In this document: positions 35,275 to 41,316 of the stretch, in pieces
Layout of the letters: every line of letters begins with the position of its first letter
Numbering within the stretch: the stretch's first letter is position 1
Assembly: GCA_023265625.1 (NCBI GenBank)
Contig: JAHFST010000017.1
Location: 1 to 41,316, forward strand
Source of the DNA: Deltaproteobacteria bacterium
GTDB lineage: Bacteria > UBA10199 > JACPAL01 > JAHFST01
Direction of reading: 5' to 3'
Length of the DNA stretch: 41,316 nucleotides
The notes under the pieces: model-generated
What the model saw: the letters and a program-made list of their open reading frames with translations, nothing else
Databases searched by the model: none
What the model was told of the DNA's origin: nothing
Program-made: the position numbers and the translations under genes

Positions 35275-35346
35275 TGTAGGGGCGATCCTTGTGATCGCCC
35301 TCATCGGGATGACCGGGGTTGGGGCGAATACAAGATTCGCCCCTAC
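35275..35346. repeat. TGTAGGGGC composite element between CBS gene and ldcA
   Basis: Two hairpins, GGGCGATC-cttgt-GATCGCCC and GGGCGAAT-acaag-ATTCGCCC, are separated by the spacer TCATCGGGATGACCGGGGTT and bounded by TGTAGGGGC and GCCCCTAC. Its right end supplies the TAG stop of the zinc-ribbon CBS gene. It is the fullest copy and shares its hairpins with the element inside metG. Confidence 0.92.
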
Positions 35347-35852
35347 GGAAACAATTTTGCCAAATATTGCAACACATCCCGCGCGGTGATGATGCCGGGC
35401 GCCTGGTCGGCGCGGAGGACTGGGATATGCCGATATCGTTTGACCGACATCTGATGAAGGGCGTAGGCCAGTGTGTCTTCTTCCTCCAGACATTCGGGAT
35501 CGGCGGTCATCACTTCTTTCACCGAGACCTTTGTCAAATCAGCATATTTTCCCATTACGCGCATCAGGATGTCTCGTTCCGTCAGAATACCACTCATCTC
35601 ATGAGCGTCATTTTCAACACACACAGACCCCGCCCGAATTTCGTTCATTTTTTGAATGGCTTGCAAGACGGTTGCATTCTCGTTGACACAAATTGCCTGT
35701 TTGGGCTTCAGATTGGACAAATGATCTTCCATCAAGACCCGCTCCACCTTTGACTTTGGAGTGACCCCGTCACAAGAAGTTAGGTCGGCCTGACAGCTAT
35801 CACAGTTGTCTTCACCCTGAATGTTTTGGTAACCGCAGCTTGGACACTTCAT
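35343..35852 (-). CDS. Zinc-ribbon and CBS-pair protein
   Basis: This 169-aa protein has an N-terminal zinc ribbon with C3-x2-C6 and C17-x2-C20 (CPSCGYQNIQGEDNCDSC), then two CBS motifs (about residues 45-100 and 108-165). CBS pairs bind adenosyl ligands such as AMP, ATP or S-adenosylmethionine and regulate partner proteins. It lies just downstream of korB, so it may sense energy state for 2-oxoacid oxidation (inference). Its Shine-Dalgarno sequence (GGGGGAG) comes from a CCTCTCC-family repeat and its stop TAG from a TGTAGGGGC element. Confidence 0.88.
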   Translation of the reverse strand: MKCPSCGYQNIQGEDNCDSCQADLTSCDGVTPKSKVERVLMEDHLSNLKPKQAICVNENATVLQAIQKMNEIRAGSVCVENDAHEMSGILTERDILMRVMGKYADLTKVSVKEVMTADPECLEEEDTLAYALHQMSVKRYRHIPVLRADQAPGIITARDVLQYLAKLFP

Positions 35853-35860
35853 AGCTCCCC

Positions 35861-35893
35861 CTCACCTCAATCCTCTCCCCAAAGGGAGAGGAA
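35861..35893. repeat. CCTCTCC/GGGAGAGG repeat, second copy
   Basis: A hairpin CCTCTCCC-caaa-GGGAGAGG (35872-35891) with a CTCCCCCTCACC flank. It is related to the larger palindrome at 25577-25662. It fills the gap between korB and the zinc-ribbon CBS gene, and its flank provides the ribosome binding site of the latter. Confidence 0.7.
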
Positions 35894-35902
35894 GTATAAC
35901 TA

Positions 35903-36931
35903 CTACTCCGCAACCGTCCAAGTTTCCGAACCATAGAGGAGATTTTTTAACTCTGACGACTTCTTCTCTTTGGCTTTTTTGATTTGTGCTGTGAGCATAT
36001 CTTCATAGGTCGGGCGTTGAATCGAGCGAAACACCCCCAGTGGGACGGGGAAATGGGGTGGTTCAAAGCGGCTCAAAAGAAAGGCATAGGTGGAATCAGC
36101 CAAGGTTTCGTCATGGACTATGAGATCTTGCTCGGTGACGCCGTTTTCGCCCAAGGTCACGACCTCGGGTGTCATCCCCTTGAGTCGAATCCCCTTGTTG
36201 CGGTCCTTGCCGAAGATCAACGGGCGGCCATGCTCCAACGTAATGGTGTTGTCGGCGCGCGTGTCCCGATCCGTCACCTCTTGAAAGGCGTTGTCGTTAA
36301 AGATGACGCAATTTTGGTAAATCTCGACGAAGGTGCTCCCCTTGTGGTGCGCGGCCTCGGTCAATATCTTACCCAAGTGCCCGGTATCGGAATCGATGGT
36401 ACGCGCGGTAAACGTGGCCTCGGCCCCCAAGGCAATCGAGATGGGGTGCATCGGATAGTCGATGGAACCATGAGGCGTTGATTTGGTCTTTTTCCCAATC
36501 TCAGAGGTGGGGGAATATTGCCCCTTGGTGAGACCGTAGATACGATTGTTGAACAACAGGATCTTGAGATCCACGTTACGGCGGAGGGCATGAATCAAAT
36601 GGTTGCCACCAATTGACAGGGCGTCACCGTCTCCGGTGATGACCCAAACGGCCAAGTCGGGGTTGGCCACCTTGACGCCCGTGGCGATCGCTGGGGCGCG
36701 GCCATGGATGGTGTGCAAGCCGTAGGTATTGACATAATAGGGTAGACGACTGGAACAACCGATCCCGGAGACAAACACAAATTTTTCCCGCGGGATGCCC
36801 AACTCGGGGAGGACTTTCTGGATCTGAGCCAGGATAGCATAATCGCCGCAACCGGGACACCAACGGACGTCCTGGTTTGAGACAAAATCTTTCCGGGTTA
36901 ATGCGGGGATGCTAGCGAGTTCTCCTGCCAT
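35903..36931 (-). CDS. korB: 2-oxoacid:ferredoxin oxidoreductase beta subunit
   Basis: This 342-aa thiamine-diphosphate subunit shows VRWCPGCGDYAILAQIQK (about residues 23-40), with cysteines of the iron-sulfur/TPP region, GIGCSSRLPYYVNTYGLHTIHGRAPAIATG (about 56-85), and the TPP-binding VITGDGDALSIGGNHLIHALRRN (about 97-119) with FNNRIYGLTKGQYSPTS (about 126-142). With KorA it oxidises 2-oxoglutarate (or another 2-oxoacid) with CoA and reduces ferredoxin; substrate choice cannot be told. GGAGA lies before the ATG, which overlaps the korA end by 34 bases, so the two are co-translated. Confidence 0.95.
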   Translation of the reverse strand: MAGELASIPALTRKDFVSNQDVRWCPGCGDYAILAQIQKVLPELGIPREKFVFVSGIGCSSRLPYYVNTYGLHTIHGRAPAIATGVKVANPDLAVWVITGDGDALSIGGNHLIHALRRNVDLKILLFNNRIYGLTKGQYSPTSEIGKKTKSTPHGSIDYPMHPISIALGAEATFTARTIDSDTGHLGKILTEAAHHKGSTFVEIYQNCVIFNDNAFQEVTDRDTRADNTITLEHGRPLIFGKDRNKGIRLKGMTPEVVTLGENGVTEQDLIVHDETLADSTYAFLLSRFEPPHFPVPLGVFRSIQRPTYEDMLTAQIKKAKEKKSSELKNLLYGSETWTVAE

Positions 36932-38799
36932 TTGGGTTCTCCTCTGGAACGAGCTATTTTAAATATCCCTTCAATCAATTCATCCGTTTTAAAGGGCTTG
37001 CCCTGCACCTTGGTGATGGACTGGATGTCAACGCCGAATCGACCCCGTAAGATCGAGGCGAGCTGGCCTAAATTAAGCTCAGCGACGATGTGGGTGTCAA
37101 AATTATCCAAAATCTTTTTCAGGTTACTGGGAAAGGGGTTGAGGTAGCGCAAGTGGATACATGAAATGGCGATCCCACGTTTTTGCAGCATTTCGACTGC
37201 CGAAGTGATGGCCCCGTAGGTGCCCCCCCAACCAATGACCAAGATATCGCCTGCCTCTTTCCCAAACACTTCCAGGAGGGGGATGCTTTGGGCGATCCCG
37301 TCAATCTTGGCCTGACGCACCAAAACCATTTTTTCGTGATTCAAGGGTTCGTAGTTGACGTTACCGGTATTCTCCTGTTTTTCAATACCGCCCAGCCGAT
37401 GTTCCAGTCCGGGAGTCCCCGGGATGGCCCAAGGACGTGACAAGGTCTTGGGATCGCGCAGGAAGGGTAGGAACGACGCGGCGTCTTTGTAATGTTCCAC
37501 ATGAATTTTAGGAATTTTATCAAAATCCGGGACCTTCCAGGGCTCCGAGCTATTGCCCAAATAACCATCGGAAAGAAAGATGACGGGCGTCATATACTGG
37601 ATGGCGATACGCACCGCCTCAATCGCCATTGAAAAACAATCTCCAGGAGTGGCCGGTGCAATTACCGCCAAAGGACTTTCACCGTGTCGGCCATACATGG
37701 CCTGGAGTAGGTCTGATTGCTCGGTCTTGGTTGGGAGTCCGGTGGAGGGTCCACCGCGTTGTACGTTGATGATCACCAGTGGCAACTCCATCATGATGGC
37801 CAGGCTGACGGTCTCGCTCTTGAGGGCTAAACCTGGACCGCTCGTACCCGTGAGACCGACGGCCCCCGTGAAGGCAGCACCGAGCGCCATCCCGGCGGCG
37901 GCAATCTCATCCTCAGCCTGACAGGTCTTGACGTTGAGGTGACGATGCCGCGAGAGCTCATGCAACACGTCGGAGGCTGGGGTGATGGGGTAGCTCGCAT
38001 AAACCAATTCCTTGTCGGCCAATTGGGCAGCGGCGATGAAACCAAATGCGGTGGCCTCGTTGCCCGTCACGTTGCGATAAATCCCGGCGGGGAGTTTGGC
38101 CTTGGCGATATAGTAATGCTTTTTGACGAGATCCGTGGTTTCTCCGAAGTTGTATCCCCCCCGGAGGGCCATCTTGTTGGCCTCGGCCAGATCCGGTTTG
38201 GCGCCAAATTTTTTATTGATCCATTCCAGGCTCACATCCATCGGTCGACCGTACATCCAGAGCATCAGGCCCAACGCAAAAAAATTCTTGCAACGCTCTA
38301 CGTCTTTTTTAGTGAGGGGCGAACCTTCCAACGCCTTGGTGTTTAAGGTCGTGATGGGGAAGGCATGCAGGCGGTATTTGGCCATGCCACCCTCCTCGAG
38401 GGGATTAGTGGCATAACCGGCCTTTTTGAGATTGTTTGCGGTGAAGGCATCGGAATTGACGATCAAGATGCCGCCTTCCTTCAAATCTCCCAGGTTGGTC
38501 TTGAGGGCCGCGGGGTTCATGGCCACCAACACATCCGGGGCATCCCCCGGGGTGCGAATATCATGGGAAGAAAAATGTACCTGATAACCGGAAACCCCGG
38601 CCAAACTGCCGGCAGGGGCCCGAATCTCAGCGGGATAGTCCGGGAGCGTGGCTAAATCATTACCAAAGATAGCCGTCGTCTGGGTAAACTGACTCCCTGT
38701 GAGCTGCATCCCATCGCCGGAGTCACCGCAAAAACGAATGGTGGCCTCGGATTGTTCTTCGATCTCCTTATAAACGGGTAAAACTGGATTCTCCGCCAT
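36898..38799 (-). CDS. korA: 2-oxoacid:ferredoxin oxidoreductase alpha subunit (gamma-alpha fusion)
   Basis: This 633-aa protein starts with a gamma-type domain (about residues 18-200: TIRFCGDSGDGMQLTGSQ and VLVAMNPAALKTNLGDLK), fused to the pyrimidine-binding alpha domain (ELVYASYPITPASDVLHEL, about 263-281, and QAEDEIAAAGMALGAAFTGA, about 293-312). This gamma-alpha fusion is typical of the KorA/OFORA group. It forms the heterodimeric or tetrameric enzyme with KorB. AGGAG lies six bases before the ATG. A CBS-domain gene ends 14 bases upstream. The gamma-alpha fusion means no separate gamma gene is expected; a ferredoxin partner may be the NuoI-like protein divergent at 39388. Confidence 0.95.
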   Translation of the reverse strand: MAENPVLPVYKEIEEQSEATIRFCGDSGDGMQLTGSQFTQTTAIFGNDLATLPDYPAEIRAPAGSLAGVSGYQVHFSSHDIRTPGDAPDVLVAMNPAALKTNLGDLKEGGILIVNSDAFTANNLKKAGYATNPLEEGGMAKYRLHAFPITTLNTKALEGSPLTKKDVERCKNFFALGLMLWMYGRPMDVSLEWINKKFGAKPDLAEANKMALRGGYNFGETTDLVKKHYYIAKAKLPAGIYRNVTGNEATAFGFIAAAQLADKELVYASYPITPASDVLHELSRHRHLNVKTCQAEDEIAAAGMALGAAFTGAVGLTGTSGPGLALKSETVSLAIMMELPLVIINVQRGGPSTGLPTKTEQSDLLQAMYGRHGESPLAVIAPATPGDCFSMAIEAVRIAIQYMTPVIFLSDGYLGNSSEPWKVPDFDKIPKIHVEHYKDAASFLPFLRDPKTLSRPWAIPGTPGLEHRLGGIEKQENTGNVNYEPLNHEKMVLVRQAKIDGIAQSIPLLEVFGKEAGDILVIGWGGTYGAITSAVEMLQKRGIAISCIHLRYLNPFPSNLKKILDNFDTHIVAELNLGQLASILRGRFGVDIQSITKVQGKPFKTDELIEGIFKIARSRGEPKWQENSLASPH

Positions 38800-38813
38800 G
38801 CGTTTCTCCTAGA

Positions 38814-39287
38814 CTAGGCCCCTTCCCGAAAATCGTTAACTTTGTGCGGGTCAGGTGGAAGATTGTAGATTTGATAAGGAAAATGTTCCGCCAGATAATC
38901 CAAGACACCCCGGACCGAGAGGACCCCCTGGATCCGTCCCTGTTCATTCACCAATGGAATATGTCGAAACCCCTTGGAACTCATCAGCCCAATGGCCGTG
39001 GCTACGAGATCATCCATCCTGAGACAGGTTGGTTCCCCCGTCATCACTTGGCCGACCGCCGTCGATAAAGGCAGCCCTGGACCCAACACTCGGGTGAGCA
39101 GATCCCGCTCCGTAAAAATACCGGCGATTTTTTCCTGGTTGTGGACCACGGCGCAACCTTGTTTAGCCTGTTGCAGTTTGGCGATGACGTCCTTAATCGA
39201 CGACTCAGGCGTCACTAAAACTGGAATATGCACCCGCATGGTCTGGATTTTATTTTTATTGAGAATATCGGAGAGTTTATTTTTCAT
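38814..39287 (-). CDS. CBS-pair protein upstream of korA
   Basis: This 157-aa protein consists of two CBS motifs: VTPESSIKDVIAKLQQAKQGCAVVHNQEKIAGIFTERDLL and VTGEPTCLRMDDLVATAIGLMSSKGFRHIPLVNEQGRIQGVLSVRGVL-like blocks, about residues 20-75 and 85-140. It has no DNA-binding or enzyme domain. Like the zinc-ribbon CBS protein after korB it probably binds adenosine nucleotides and acts on the oxidoreductase or its expression (inference). Start is ATG 39287 (MKNKL); an ATG two codons upstream is equally possible and neither has a clear Shine-Dalgarno sequence. It opens the long leftward run. Confidence 0.85.
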   Translation of the reverse strand: MKNKLSDILNKNKIQTMRVHIPVLVTPESSIKDVIAKLQQAKQGCAVVHNQEKIAGIFTERDLLTRVLGPGLPLSTAVGQVMTGEPTCLRMDDLVATAIGLMSSKGFRHIPLVNEQGRIQGVLSVRGVLDYLAEHFPYQIYNLPPDPHKVNDFREGA

Positions 39288-39387
39288 CGGCATAAGGACG
39301 AAGAGTATCATGGAAGGTTTTGATTTTCCAAGCGGTATTTTACGACCGCATGTTGACTTGACGTCTTGGGTGTGGTTTTCTGGGGTC

Positions 39388-39906
39388 ATGCCCATTCAAG
39401 TGAAGGTGATGGAACGGCGCCCTCGGACTTTTTGGGAGCAGAGTTACTTGCCGGAGATCATTCGGGGCCTCTCCACCACGATCAGTCATTTGCTCAAACA
39501 CCTGTTGCGTCTCGAAAAAATGCCGACCTATGAGTATCCGGAACAGACCAAACCCATTCCGGAGGATTACCGGGGCGAGCACCGACTGATGCTGCGTCCC
39601 GATGACACCATCCGCTGCACCGCCTGCATGCTCTGCGCGACCGCCTGTCCCGCTGAATGCATCGAAATTATCGCCGCCGAAAATCCCAATCCCGACGTGG
39701 AAAAATACCCGAGCGTCTACACCATCAATTTATTGCGCTGTGTCTTCTGCGGCCTGTGCGTCGAGGCCTGCCCCTGCGATGCTATCCGGATGGACACCCA
39801 AAAGCGCGACATGGCGGGAATGAGCCGCGAGGAATTTATCCTCGACATCAATTACCTCATGAAAAACCACCCGGAAGGCAAGAGCCCGGTTTCGATTGCT
39901 TTATAA
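39388..39906 (+). CDS. NuoI-type 4Fe-4S ferredoxin
   Basis: This 172-aa protein has two [4Fe-4S] motifs: CTACMLCATACPAEC (about residues 73-87) and CVFCGLCVEACPCDAI (about 113-128), each CxxCxxCxxxC. The preceding stretch TISHLLKHLLRLEKMPTYEYPEQTKP and the YTINLLRCVFCG linker are characteristic of complex I subunit NuoI. No other nuo gene is in the window, so it may belong to a dispersed complex I or serve KorAB as electron acceptor. Start is ATG 39388 with GGGG close upstream; ATG 39409 (MERRP), preceded by GAAGG, is the alternative. It is divergent from the CBS-korAB group. Confidence 0.88.
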   Translation: MPIQVKVMERRPRTFWEQSYLPEIIRGLSTTISHLLKHLLRLEKMPTYEYPEQTKPIPEDYRGEHRLMLRPDDTIRCTACMLCATACPAECIEIIAAENPNPDVEKYPSVYTINLLRCVFCGLCVEACPCDAIRMDTQKRDMAGMSREEFILDINYLMKNHPEGKSPVSIAL

Positions 39907-39915
39907 TTTTCTGCG

Positions 39916-39960
39916 TTGACAATCATTCCAGATATGGAATAATCATTCCAGATATGGAAT
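39916..39960 (+). promoter_or_regulatory. Promoter with two tandem palindromic operators (MNT/HEPN module)
   Basis: TTGACA (39916-39921) is followed by two perfect 20-base direct repeats (39921-39940 and 39941-39960). Each contains the palindrome ATTCCAGATATGGAAT. The -10 (AATAAT or ATAATC) falls between them, 16-17 bases after TTGACA. The arrangement strongly suggests repression by a dimer, probably the wHTH-bearing protein encoded immediately downstream. Confidence 0.75.
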
Positions 39961-39968
39961 GATTGACT

Positions 39969-40568
39969 ATGACCTTTCACATGGACATCATTAGGGAATG
40001 TCTGGCCAGTTGGGTCCAGCTGAGAATCTGTCAGCTACTGATGCGACAGCCCAAGCCGATGTCTGAGAACCAGATGTCGCGCTTGTTGGACATTCCCTTG
40101 ACGACGCTGCACAGGTCCCTAAAATCCCTTGGCAAGACACGATTGATCAAGGCTCATCGGGTGGGTACTTCCTCTTACTGGACCCTTGATGACCGCTCCT
40201 ATCTGTACGCAACGCTAAAACCGATTCTTGAAGGGCTAAATGCCCTCACGCCACCGCTGAATTTTTTGAAGGAGATGATCTTATCGCAATTGAGAATTCC
40301 AAAGGGATATCGATTGATCCTGTTTGGTTCCACCATTGAGGGGACTGACACCTCATCCAGCGATATTGATCTCTGTGTTGTCTATCCAGACTCCTTGGTG
40401 GGACCCGATGCCCGCTTCCAAGGCGACTTGGAGCGACTCCAGGAATCTTGCCTGGACAAATTTGGCAAAAGTTTGAATCCCTTGTTTGTCAAGGACTCCA
40501 TCCTTGCAAAAAACCCGAAAAAAGCACTCTATGTGAACATCTTGCAGGGCACGGAGATTAGGCCATGA
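39969..40568 (+). CDS. wHTH plus MNT-type nucleotidyltransferase (antitoxin of HEPN/MNT pair)
   Basis: This 199-aa protein has an N-terminal winged helix (about residues 15-75: QLRICQLLMRQPKPMSENQMSRLL then TTLHRSLKSLGKTRLIKAHRVG). The C-terminal minimal nucleotidyltransferase domain has GST at G120-S121 and D132-x-D134 (LFGSTIEGTDTSSSDIDLCV). In HEPN/MNT pairs the MNT enzyme AMPylates the HEPN toxin to neutralise it. The extra winged helix would bind the twin palindromes right upstream. It has no Shine-Dalgarno sequence, so a leaderless or near-leaderless transcript is likely. It overlaps the HEPN gene by four bases. Confidence 0.85.
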   Translation: MTFHMDIIRECLASWVQLRICQLLMRQPKPMSENQMSRLLDIPLTTLHRSLKSLGKTRLIKAHRVGTSSYWTLDDRSYLYATLKPILEGLNALTPPLNFLKEMILSQLRIPKGYRLILFGSTIEGTDTSSSDIDLCVVYPDSLVGPDARFQGDLERLQESCLDKFGKSLNPLFVKDSILAKNPKKALYVNILQGTEIRP

Positions 40569-40990
40569 CTCGCAAATACAGGACATCCAAAGGAGGACAT
40601 ACCCAGGTCCAGAGCTACGTTAAAAGATCCTCCGAACTTTGGCGTTACGCGCTGGAGGCCCATGAGCACGGGCATTTTGACGCCTGTGCCGTCAATGCCA
40701 TTCATTCCTGTATCTCCTTGGCCGATGCGGCCTGTATTGCCCATGGCGGGTCTCGGTATTCTGGTACTTCTCATGATGAAGCGGTTCAATACTTTCATGA
40801 TCTTCACATCTCCGATGAGAATTTTAAGAGGGCGTGCCGTCGTTTTGGACAGATGATAGGCGAGAAGACCACCGCTGAATATGGCGAACGCAACTTGTCG
40901 CAAAAAGAGGCGGAATCCATTTACAAGAACGGTGAAAGATTCCGAGAGTATCTTTTTTCGACTATTCTATCCGGTTTTCGACCCATCTGA
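40565..40990 (+). CDS. HEPN-domain protein (toxin of HEPN/MNT pair)
   Basis: This 141-aa helical protein has the HEPN layout: helix 1 near SYVKRSSELWRYALEAHEHGHFDACAVNAIHSCISLADAACIAHG (residues 17-61), a loop with R64-x5-H70 (RYSGTSH, the Rx4-6H RNase-type motif) and further helices to FREYLFSTIL. HEPN partners of MNT proteins are usually RNases that cleave host RNA when active. The ATGA overlap with the MNT gene supports co-translation. The 3' end overlaps a relic of a ParE-type toxin gene, which suggests the module landed on an older toxin gene. Confidence 0.82.
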   Translation: MTRKYRTSKGGHTQVQSYVKRSSELWRYALEAHEHGHFDACAVNAIHSCISLADAACIAHGGSRYSGTSHDEAVQYFHDLHISDENFKRACRRFGQMIGEKTTAEYGERNLSQKEAESIYKNGERFREYLFSTILSGFRPI

Positions 40991-41156
40991 GTTCCTCATC
41001 GCGGAATTGAGCGGCTTATGGAGCCTGCGAGTCGGGAAATTTAGGATTATTTACCGACCGGCGGACACGGTTTTGGAGATTATCGCCGTTGGGCCGAGGT
41101 CCACGATTTATCGTGATATCTCAACCCGGCTCTCCAGTCGTCCCACGCTTGGATAA
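40983..41156 (+). pseudogene. 5'-truncated RelE/ParE toxin remnant
   Basis: In one frame the sequence SEFLIAELSGLWSLRVGKFRIIYRPADTVLEIIAVGPRSTIYRDI reads as the C-terminal half of a RelE/ParE toxin (LxGLWxLRVGxxRIIY and VGPRxxIY). The N-terminal half is missing: upstream in that frame lies the out-of-frame 3' part of the HEPN gene. A start at 40881 would give a 91-aa chimera, which I think is not real. Confidence 0.7.
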
Positions 41157-41316
41157 TTCTTTCCCCAATCGAAAATATTCCGCAACCTTTTCCATTGAGT
41201 GCGTTAATTTAGTGGGGGAGGATTCTTAAAGGAGCAGGAACTATTTTTAATTGTTTGACCTCTGTTGGCACTTGATTTGCCTGTACCATAAAAGCTGAAC
41301 TCACGCGCCGGTAATA
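41157..41316. other. Right-end intergenic sequence
   Basis: The last 160 bases hold no recognisable gene, promoter pair or repeat family member. Confidence 0.4.

Noticed and set aside
39921-39960. Tandem 20-base repeats as a possible CRISPR array
   Set aside because: Only two adjoining copies without spacers, each an internal palindrome over a promoter; an operator explains them better.
40881-41156. A complete 91-aa toxin gene
   Set aside because: The first about 34 residues are out-of-frame HEPN coding sequence and do not resemble any toxin; only the C-terminal half has RelE/ParE features.

Overview
The window looks like a chromosomal segment of a Gram-negative (diderm) bacterium, most like the former Deltaproteobacteria or a related uncultured lineage. 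It carries TamB, a seven-POTRA Omp85 protein, a porin, a peptidoglycan-recycling set and pyruvate/2-oxoglutarate:ferredoxin oxidoreductase KorAB, which points to anaerobic or facultative carbon metabolism. It also has a B12-dependent ribonucleotide reductase and many small toxin-antitoxin modules. There is no rRNA, tRNA or phage structural gene. The exact lineage cannot be fixed from the sequence alone.

Layout. (1) 1-4050, accessory: a VapBC pair with a well-formed promoter/operator, two orphan hypotheticals, and a REP-associated tyrosine transposase (RAYT) framed by inverted copies of a GGGGACGTTGTTGACTA motif that also occurs at other sites nearby. (2) 3576-12391: an EF-hand secreted protein and five large, poorly known genes. 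These are two divergent methyltransferase-like proteins, an 858-aa membrane protein with four clustered cysteines, an endonuclease/exonuclease/phosphatase (EEP) enzyme and a 395-aa unknown. (3) 12541-13144: a DUF433/DUF5615 toxin-antitoxin pair. (4) 13166-16624, leftward: tmk-holB-metG. (5) 16761-17642: a small orphan gene and a Phd/RelE-type pair. (6) 17689-22408, leftward: pepA and nrdJ, the latter with a compact control region. (7) 22509-24052: ridA, a single-domain response regulator and a DUF6883/DUF4926 pair. (8) 24329-26134: a porin with a strong terminator and an orphan Phd antitoxin. (9) 39287 down to 26183, leftward: one long co-directional run of CBS protein, korA, korB, zinc-ribbon CBS protein, ldcA, serine hydrolase, mpl, tamB and an Omp85 gene. 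(10) 39388-41156, rightward: an NuoI-type ferredoxin, an MNT/HEPN pair with two tandem operators, and a ParE remnant.

How the genes work together. LdcA, the penicillin-binding-like hydrolase and Mpl form a cell-wall recycling block. It is translationally coupled to TamB and the Omp85 protein, so murein recycling and outer-membrane assembly share one transcription unit. KorAB is flanked by two CBS-domain proteins and a divergent two-cluster ferredoxin, which could be its regulators and electron partner.

The most striking feature is a family of short palindromic elements with TGTAGGGGC ends, about 13 copies in this window. Three lie in frame inside metG and two inside ldcA, so they are translated as extra peptide loops. 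At four gene ends the TAG of the element end is the stop codon, and at two gene starts the AGGGG of the element end is the best available ribosome binding site. These elements seem to have been used repeatedly to rewrite gene ends and protein loops.
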